Assembly: GCA_009497875.2 (NCBI GenBank)
Contig: CP032508.2
Coordinates: forward strand, 2,108,001-2,172,000
Source of the DNA: a gamma proteobacterium SS-5
GTDB lineage: Bacteria; Pseudomonadota; Gammaproteobacteria; Chromatiales; Chromatiaceae
Direction: 5' to 3'
Length of the DNA stretch: 64,000 nt
Shown here: positions 49,732-58,700 of the stretch, one piece after another
How the letters are laid out: the number at the start of each line of letters is the position of its first letter
Numbering within the stretch: the first letter of the stretch is position 1
The notes under the pieces: generated by a model
What the model was told of the DNA's origin: nothing
The model's input: the letters and a program-made list of their open reading frames with translations, nothing else
The model's database searches: none
Translations under genes and position numbers: made by a program

Positions 49732-52700
49732 ATGAGCCCCAATGAGATACTGCAGGCCCTGAGGCAGAAGAAGATTAGCGCTGAGCAGGCCTTTCGCCTG
49801 ATCAAGGCCGCCGAGACGGCTGGCACCCCAGCTGGCCCAGGGATACCGACGGCAGATGACGCCCAAGCCGTGCGGGACTGGGTCTATGCCAGCTGCGAGC
49901 AGGGGTTTCGCCTGCCACGGGAGCAGATAGCGGGTAGCGCATCCTTTATCGATTTGGGGGCCAATTCCCTGCTGCTGCAGGAGCTGATCCGCAAGGTGGA
50001 GGCGCGTTTCGGCCTGCTGATCCGGCCGCACCAGTTCAGCACCGCCCTGGCCACGGTGGATGGCCTGGTGGCCTTTATTCAAGACCAGATTCAGGCCCGG
50101 CAGCTTGAGCCGTTCGCTGAGCGAAGTCGAAGCGAGCCGCCGCTGGCTTCGACTCCGCTCAGCCAGCGCGTTCTTGCTAGGTTGACGGCCCCGTCCCCAA
50201 GCCCGGCCGCCCAGGCCTTGAGCGGGCCGCAGCGGCAGTTCATTGAGCGCCTCATTGCCGAGTTTGTCGCTGCCACCCCAGGCTCCAAGCGGTTGGCCGA
50301 GCAGGCCGGCACGGCCTTTTCCGATCAGCGTTCCGGCTGGTTTTTTACCCCGGAACTCAAGGAGATCCACTATCCCATCGTATTTGCCCAGGCCAGCGGG
50401 GCCTATGTCACCGATATCGATGGCAATGAGTATCTGGACCTGAGCGGTGATTTTGGCGTGAACCTGTTCGGTCATGGCGATGGGGAGATCCAGGCGGCCC
50501 TGATCGGGCAGATCCAGGCGGGCCTGTCCCTGAGCGGCGGTTCGCCGCTGCTGGCGCAAACGGCCAGGGACTTTTGTCAGCTGACCGGCATGGATCGCGT
50601 CGTCTTCACCCAGTCCGGCACCGAGGCGGTGATGTCGGCCCTGCGCCTGGCGCGGGCGGCCACCGGGCGCAGTCGCATCGTCAAGTTCAACGGTGCCTTT
50701 CACGGCCATTTTGATGGCATCCTGATTGGCCCATCCCCGCTGCCACATCCTGAGCTGGAGGGCGTTTTTGCCTCCCGGCCGCATTTTCCCGGCACGCCCC
50801 AGGCCTTTGCCGAGGACCTGATTGCGCTGGATTACGCGACCGAGCAGAGCCTGCAGGCCATCGATCGCCTGGGCGATAGTCTGGCGGCGGTGCTGGTGGA
50901 GCCGGTGCAAAGCCGCAATCCCGACCTGCAGCCGCGCCGGTTTCTGCAGCAGCTGCGTGAGCTGACCCGCAAGCACGGCATTGCGCTGATCTTCGACGAG
51001 ATGGTCACCGGCTTTCGCGTCCACCCACAGGGGGCGGCGGGCTATTTCGCCATCGACTGCGATCTGGCCACCTATGGCAAGGTCATCACCGGTGGTCTGG
51101 GTGGCGGCTGCCTGGCCGGCAAGGCCGAGTGGATGGAATGGGTCAACGGCGGCAACTGGCGCTTTGGCGATGCCAGCCGACCGAGCCTGAAGACTACCTT
51201 TATCGCCGGCACCCATACCCAGAACCCGGCCATGGTCGCCGGTATGCACGCGGTACTGCAACGGCTCAAGGCCCTGGGGCCAGGCTTTCAGCAGGGCCTC
51301 AACCGGCGCACCGAGGCCCTGGTGGAGCGGCTCAATGGCCATTTTGCCGCCCAGGCCATCCCCCTGCGGCTAGTGTCCTTTGGCTCCCTGTTTCGCTTCC
51401 GCTTTCTCGGTGATTCCGCCGGGGCCAATGCCCATGCCTATCCCCGAGAAATGGCGGTGTTTGCCAAGCTGTTGCAGCATCGTGGCCTGCTCTACAACCC
51501 CCAGGGCAACTGCTTTCTGACCGCTGCCCATGATGAGTCGGCCATCCAGCGCGCCATCGCGGGCATCTGCGCGGTGGCGGATGAACTCATGGCCGTTGGC
51601 CTGTTTCAGCGCCAGGTGCATGGGGCTGCTGGGCAGGGGGCTGGGGGCCATGAGGCTGGGGGCCACGCGGCTGTGGGACAGCCAGCCGGGCCGTTGGCGG
51701 CCGCCTATCCGGCCATGAGCCTGAGCCGGGCTGAAAAGCCGCAGGCCCCTCGCCAGGCCCCGCTGTCCATCGGCCAGCAGGGGCTTTATTTCGAGTATCA
51801 GATCCAGGCCTCGCAGCGGGATCTGAATCTGCCCCTGTGTTTGCGTCTGAATGCCGAGCTGGATCGGTCCCGCTTGCGCCAGGCCTTGGCCCAGGTGGTG
51901 CAGCGCCATGCCGCCCTGCGCAGCGGCATAGTGATGGACGGCAACAGGCCGGTGCAGCGTATCTATGCCGCCGCCGAGCCGCTTATTATCGAAGAATCCC
52001 TAGACGCCGGTGACGAAACCGCGTTGCAACACAGGCTGCAGGCGGCCCAGGCGCAGCCCTTTGATCTGCAGGGGGATTGTCTGCTGCGCGTGCATCTGTT
52101 TTCGGTGATGCCTTCTCCTGCCGAGGAGAGCTTGGACAAAGCCGTGCCGTCCGAGCATTACCTGTTGCTGCTGGTGCCGCACCTGCTGGCGGATGGTTAT
52201 TCGATGCAGCGTCTGTTGCAGGATCTGCTGCATTACTATGCCGGAGGCGCGCCATTGCCGACGCCGGAGCCCTTCGAGACCTATGTCCGCGAGGAGACGC
52301 AGTGGCTGCAATCCCCCGCCAGCGCCGCCAGCCTGGACTACTGGCGCGAGGCCCTGTCCGCGCCCCTGCAGCCCCTGCGGCTGCCCCGGGGCTTCGCCCC
52401 TGGACGCGGCTTTGTCGCCGATCATATCCCGTTCGAGATCGATGCCGAGCTGACGGCGGCCCTGCACCAGCTGGCACGGCAACAGCAGTGCACCCTGTTT
52501 GCCCTGCTGGTGGCGGCCTTTGCCCTGGTGTTGCAGCGTTATTCAGGCCAGTCGGAGATCCTGCTGGATTACGCCAGCGCGCCTGCGGATCGGGCTGGGC
52601 GTTTCGGCCAGACCATCGGCTATTTCATCAACAAGCTCGGCCTGCGCCTGCGCCTGGATCGGCACATGACCCTGGGCGCGTATCTGCGCGCCACGGCGGG

Positions 52701-55700
52701 GCAGATCATGCAGAATGCCCTGGCGCGGGACTATCCCTTTCCCGCCCTGGTGCGCGAGCTGGGGCTGGCCGGTCAGGCGGAAGGCCTGTTCCGGGCCATG
52801 ATCAATCTGGACTTTCCCTTTGATCTCAATGATCTGTCAGAGATCGAGCGGGATGCCTATCAGACCCTGGGCATAGCGCCGGTAGCAGGGGTGGAGCAGG
52901 TCTGGCCCAGGGATGTATTCCTCAACATCATGCAGCGCGATCAAGGCCTGAGCATTGTCTGGGGCTTCGATGCCCAGCTGTTCGAGCGCCAGGCCATGCA
53001 GCACATGGGCCAGCGCTTTGTCGCCCTGCTGCGCGAATTCTGCACCTCGGCCGAGCGCGGCCTGGACCAAATTGGGGACCAGATCGGGGACCAGATCGGG
53101 CAGGGGCCGGAGCAGGGCTTCATGGCTCAGTGGCAGCAATGCAACGCCAGCGCCACGCCCTATCCGGCCGATCTGGGGGTGCATCAGCGCTTTGAACAGC
53201 AGGTGCAGCGGGCGGCCGATGCGCCGGCCCTGCGTGTGTTTGCCGATGGCCAGCCGCCCCAGGCGCTTAGCTACGGCCAGCTCAATCAGCAGGCCAACCG
53301 GCTGGCCCATTATCTGCGCAAGCTGGGGGTGGGTCCGGGTGAGCGAGTGGCGGTTGCTCTGGCCCCCAGCGCGGAGCTGGTGCTTGCCTGGCTGGCCATC
53401 CTGAAGACCGGCGCGGCCTATCTGCCGATCGATCCGAATTACCCGCAGCAGCGCCAGAGCTACATGCTGCAGGATGGGCAGTGCCGACATCTGTTGCTGG
53501 CATCCGCATGGCAGGGCGATCCGCCCGCCGGGCCTTGCCTGCATCGGCTGGATCTGCTGCAACAGGAGCTGGAGGCCTGTCCCAGCAGCAATCTGGACAG
53601 TCCCATCTGTGCCGAGAGCCCGGCCTATGTGATCTACACCTCAGGCTCCACCGGCCAGCCCAAGGGGGTGATGATCCCGCACCGGGCCATCAACCGCCTG
53701 GTCTGTGATAGCGACTATGTGCAGCTGCAACCCGGCGACCGGGTTGCCCAGCTGGCCAACCCGGCGTTTGATGCCAGCACCTTCGAGATCTGGGGGCCGC
53801 TGCTCAATGGTGCCGAGGTCCTGCTCATTGGCCGCGGCCTGGCCCTGTCCCCGCTCGATCTGCAGGGCTTTTTGCGCGAGCAGGGGGTGCATAGCCTGTT
53901 TCTCACCACTGCCCTGCTCAATCAGCTCAGTCAGCAGCGCCCCGGTCTGTTTGCCGGGGTGCGCGACCTGCTGTTTGGCGGCGAGCGGGTGGATGTGGCG
54001 CGCATCGCCGCCATGCTGCAACAGGGTCCGCCGCAGCGCCTGCTGCACGTCTATGGCCCCACCGAGAGCACCACCTTCGCCTCCTGGCATGAGATCCGGG
54101 ATCTGAACCCTGCGGCCCAGACCATCCCCATCGGCCGCCCCCTGGCCAATACCCAGCTCTATGTGTTGGATGAGGCACTCAGACCCTGTCCGCCCTATGT
54201 GACTGGCGAGCTGTACATCGGCGGCGCGGGTCTTGCCCTGGGTTATCTGAATCAGCCGGCCTTGAGCGCCGAGCGTTTCATTGCCAATCCCTTTGCCGAA
54301 CAGCCGGGGCAGCGCATGTACCGCACCGGCGATCGGGTGCGCCTGAGTCTGGCTGGCGGGCAGGGCCCGGTCATCGAATTCCTGGGCCGGGTCGATGATC
54401 AGGTCAAGCTGCGCGGCTTTCGCATCGAGCTGGGCGAGATCGAGGCGGCCCTGCGTGCCCATCCCGGCATCCGCGCGGCGGCGCTGCTGCTGCACGGCAA
54501 GGACAGCAGCGAGAAGACCCTGCTGGCCTATTGCGTAGCGGAGCAGCGGGATGCGCCCCCCAGCCCGGCCGAGCTGCGCCGCTTCCTGGCCGAACGCCTG
54601 CCCGAGCACATGCTGCCGGCCCACTGGCAGTTTTTGCCCGCCTTGCCGCTGAATGCCAATGGCAAGCTGGAGCGCAGCCAGTTGCCGCCGCTGGACACCG
54701 CGCCCGCCGATCAGCCGCGGCCGCCGTGCAGCGAGATCGAACGGCGCATCGCCGCCGTCTGGAAACAGGTGCTGAAGCGGGAGCAGCTGGGGGTTGAGGA
54801 TAATTTCTTTGACCTGGGCGGCCATTCCCTGCTGCTGATCGAGGTCTGCGCCCGGCTGGGGGAGGCCTTTGGCGAGGCCATCAGCATCCTCAAGCTGTTC
54901 CAGTATCCCAGCATTCGGCAACTGGCCGAGTATCTGAGCGCCAGCAGTACCAACCCGATAGCCGCCGACGAGATGGCAGCCACCGAGCCTAAGGCCCAAC
55001 GGTGGTCCACTGCCGCCACGCGGGATATCGCCATCATCGGCCTGGCCGGTCGGTTTCCGGGGGCCGACAACCTGGAGCAGTTTTGGTCCAATCTGGAGCA
55101 GGGCGTGGAGTCCGTCCGCTTTTACTCGGCGCAGGAGCTGGCCGAGGCAGGGGTCGCCCGTGAGCTGTTGCAGCATCCCGACTATGTGCCCGCCTTTGCC
55201 CCCCTGGAGGACATAGCTGCCTTTGATGCCGAGTTTTTCGGCTACTCGCCGGCCGAGGCGGAGTTGATGGACCCGCAGCAGCGGCTGTTTCTGCAGTGCG
55301 CCTGGCAGGCGCTGGAACAGGCCGGTTATGACGTGCAGCGCCTGCAAGACAGGGTTGGCGTATTCGCCGGTGCCAGCCGCAACAGCTATTTCTATAACCA
55401 CCTCTACCCCCATGCCGAGATCCTCAAACGCGTGGGCCAGCAGCAGCTGTTGCTCAACACCGGCAATGAATTTCTGCCCACCCGCACCTCCTACAAGCTG
55501 AATCTGCGCGGGCCCAGCGTCAATGTGCAAAGCGCCTGCTCCACCTCTCTGGTGGCGGTACACCTGGCCTGCCAGAGCCTGCTCCAGGGCGAGTGTGACA
55601 TGGCCCTGGCCGGTGGCGCGGCGGTGGATACCCCGCAGGTCAGGGGCTATCTGTACCAAGCCGACGGCATCGAATCCCCCGATGGCCACTGCCGCGCCTT

Positions 55701-58700
55701 TGATGCCGATGCCGCTGGCTGCGTCAGCGGCAATGGGGTCGGGGTGGTGCTGCTCAAGCCCCTGGCCCGCGCCCTGGCCGATGGCGACTGCATTCAGGCG
55801 GTGATCAAGGGCAGCGCCATCAATAACGACGGCCAGGCCAAGGTGGGTTACACGGCACCGGGGATTCAGGGTCAGGCGGAGGTGATCGACCTGGCCCTGG
55901 GGGATCTGGATGCCGAGAGCATCCGTTTTGTCGAGACCCATGGCACCGGCACCCCCCTGGGTGATCCGGTCGAGTTGAGCGCCCTGCAGCAGGCCTATGC
56001 CCGGCGCACCCAGCGCAGGGGCTACTGTGCCTTGACAGCGCTGAAGACCAATATCGGCCATCTGGATGCCGCCGCCGGCGTGGCCGGCCTGATCAAGTCG
56101 GTGCTCAGCCTGCAGCGGCGCAAGGTGCCGCCGCTGCTGCATTTCAAGCGGCTGAACCCGGAGATCGACCTCAGCCAGAGCCCCTTTCGCATCTGTGATC
56201 AACTTTTGCCGCTGGAATCGGGACCCACACCGGAGCAGGCCCCCCTGCGTGGCGCGGTCAGCTCCTTCGGCATCGGCGGCACCAATGCCCATGTCATCCT
56301 GGAGCAGGCGCCGCAGCCCCCCCAGTCCCCCCAGCCCCCCCAGCCTATGACGGGCCAGGTTGCCGAGCCCGGCGTTGGGCCTGGTACCGAATCTGGCGCT
56401 GGCTTGGAGCTGATTCTGCTCTCGGCCAAGACCGGCACCGCGCTGGACGCCATGACGGCCAATCTGGCCGCTCATCTGGCCCATCAGCCAGACGCCGCGC
56501 CGCCGCCATTGGCCGACCTGGCCGCCACCCTGCAGCTGGGTCGGGCGCAGTTTGCTCAGCGCCGCTTCTGCGTTGCCGATTCCCTGGATGGCCTCAGGCA
56601 GGTGCTACAGGGCCAACAATCGAGCCAACAACCGAGCCAGCTGTTCAGCGCCTCGCTGGCCGAGCTGGCCGGGTCCGGGCGCGAGCTGGCCTTTCTGTTC
56701 CCCGGCGTGGGTGATCACTATGTCGGCATGGGTGCCGGGCTCTATCTCAGTCAGCCGCTGTTCCGGCAGCATTTTGATTACTGCTGTGACTACTTCAAGC
56801 CGCTGATCGGCCTGGACCTGCGCCAGATCCTCTGGCCTCAGGGGGACGATCCGCACGGGCAGGGCCAGGGCTCCCCTGGGATTGCCTTCAGCCAGCTGCT
56901 GCAGCGCGCAGAGCAGGCCAGCAGCGCCGAGGATGAGCTGCTCAAACGCGCCGAATACAACCAACCGGCGCTGTTTGCCCTGGAGTACGCCCTGGCCCGC
57001 CTGTGGCTGAGCTGGGGGCTGAAGCCCAAGGCCATGCTGGGCTACAGCCTGGGCGAGTATCTGGCCGCCTGCCTGGCCGGGGTGTTCAGCGCCGAGGCGG
57101 CGATGGAGCTGTTGGCCTTCCGCGCCCGCCTGATCCAGGACCTGCCCCAGGGGGCTATGCTGGCGGTGTTGGCCGATGCCGACCGCCTCAAGCCCTATTT
57201 GAGCGATGAGCTGCATTTGGCCATCCACAGCACCAGCCGCCAGTGCGTGCTGGCCGGGTCCGCGGCGGCCATAGACCAGCTGCGCCAGCGCCTGAGCGCG
57301 GAGGGCATAGCCAACAGCCAGCTACCCACCTCCCACCCCCTGCACACCCCGGCGATGGAGGCCTGCCGCGCCCCCCTGCTGGAGAAGTTCCGCTCTATCC
57401 GCCTCAGCCCGCCGCAGATCCCCTACATTTCCAATGTCAGCGGCGATTGGATCAGCCCGGAGCAGGCCTGTAGTGCCGAGTATTGGGTCGATCACACCTG
57501 CAAGCCGGTGCAGTTCGCCGCCGGTCTGAGTCGGCTGCTGCAACAGCCGCAGACCCTGTTGCTGGAGGTCGGCCCCGGCCGCGCCCTGGGCGTGCTGGTC
57601 AACCAGCACCAGGACAAGCAGCGCGAACAGCTGGTGCTGGCCTCCCTGCGCAACCATTTCCAGCAGGAGTCGGACCAGCGCTTCCTGCTGCACAGTCTGG
57701 GCAAGCTCTGGCTGGCCGGGGTGCCGATCGACTGGGCGGCGGTGGTCGGCGATCGGCCCTGGCGGCGCGTACCCCTGCCGAGCTACCCCTTCGCCAAGAC
57801 CCGCTATTGGATCGATCCGCCCGCCATGGCCCCCGCAAGGGCCGCAGCCTCGGGCGGCGAGGGGCGCTTTGGGCCACTGATCAGCAGCCTGGAGCCCCTG
57901 GAGCAGGCGACCCAGGCCGAGTTGCAGATTCGCCTGTTCGCGGATTTCCCCGGCCCGCCCGGCCCGCCCAGTCTAGTGGAACAGCTCAACCGGCTCTGCG
58001 CCCGCTATGTGCTGGATTACCTGACCCCGGCGCTGCAGGCCCCTGATCAAGCGGACGATGAGGTGGAGGATGGGAGCCAGCACGGCCACGCCCTGAGTGA
58101 GGTGCAACAGCGCCTGCGCCTGCAGCCAGAGTTCGCCAAGTTCTTGCGCTGGATGCTGCATGTCCTCGGGGAAGAGGGCTGGATTGAGCTACAGGATGAG
58201 CGCCTGCGCCTGTGCGTCGATGCCGACTCGCTGCCGACAGCGCAGCAGATGGAGGCGGTGATAGTCCAGTCCGCGCCCGAGCTTGAGGCCAGCCTGGCCT
58301 ACCTGCGCAACTGCGTGGCCCACTACCCCCAGGCCCTGGCCGGCGAGATCGAGGCCATCAGCGTGCTCTATCCCGAGGGGCGCGGCGCGGACATGCAGCG
58401 CCCGGATGAGGATGACTCCTACAAATACACCAACCAGCGCCTCTATGTGGAGGTGCTGGCCAGGGCCATTGGTCAATTCATCGAGGACAGGGACGGCGAG
58501 CCGCCGCTGCGTCTGCTCGAGGTCGGCGGTGGCAATGGCTTTCTCACCCAGGCGGTGATGGGCCGGGTGCAGGGCCGAGTGCAGGGTAAAGTGCTGGTGG
58601 ACTATCAGTTCACCGACATAGGCCCATCCCTGCTGCGCTACATGCAGGCCTACGCCGAGCAGCAGGGCCTGGCCGGGCAGATGGGCTTTGCCCGGCTGGA

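Larger units (their letters stand above)
47419..51640 (+). other. Module 6: KS split across proteins, then ACP and aminotransferase
   Basis: KS5 (Cys7119 in DTACSSS, ETHGTAT, KANIGHL) ends the first protein. The second protein begins with a docking segment, an ACP (Ser79 in LGANSLLL) and a class III PLP aminotransferase (Lys450 in YGKVITGG, FDEMVTGFR). By analogy with mycosubtilin/iturin AMT domains, the beta-keto intermediate would become a beta-amine on the ACP. Confidence 0.8.
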
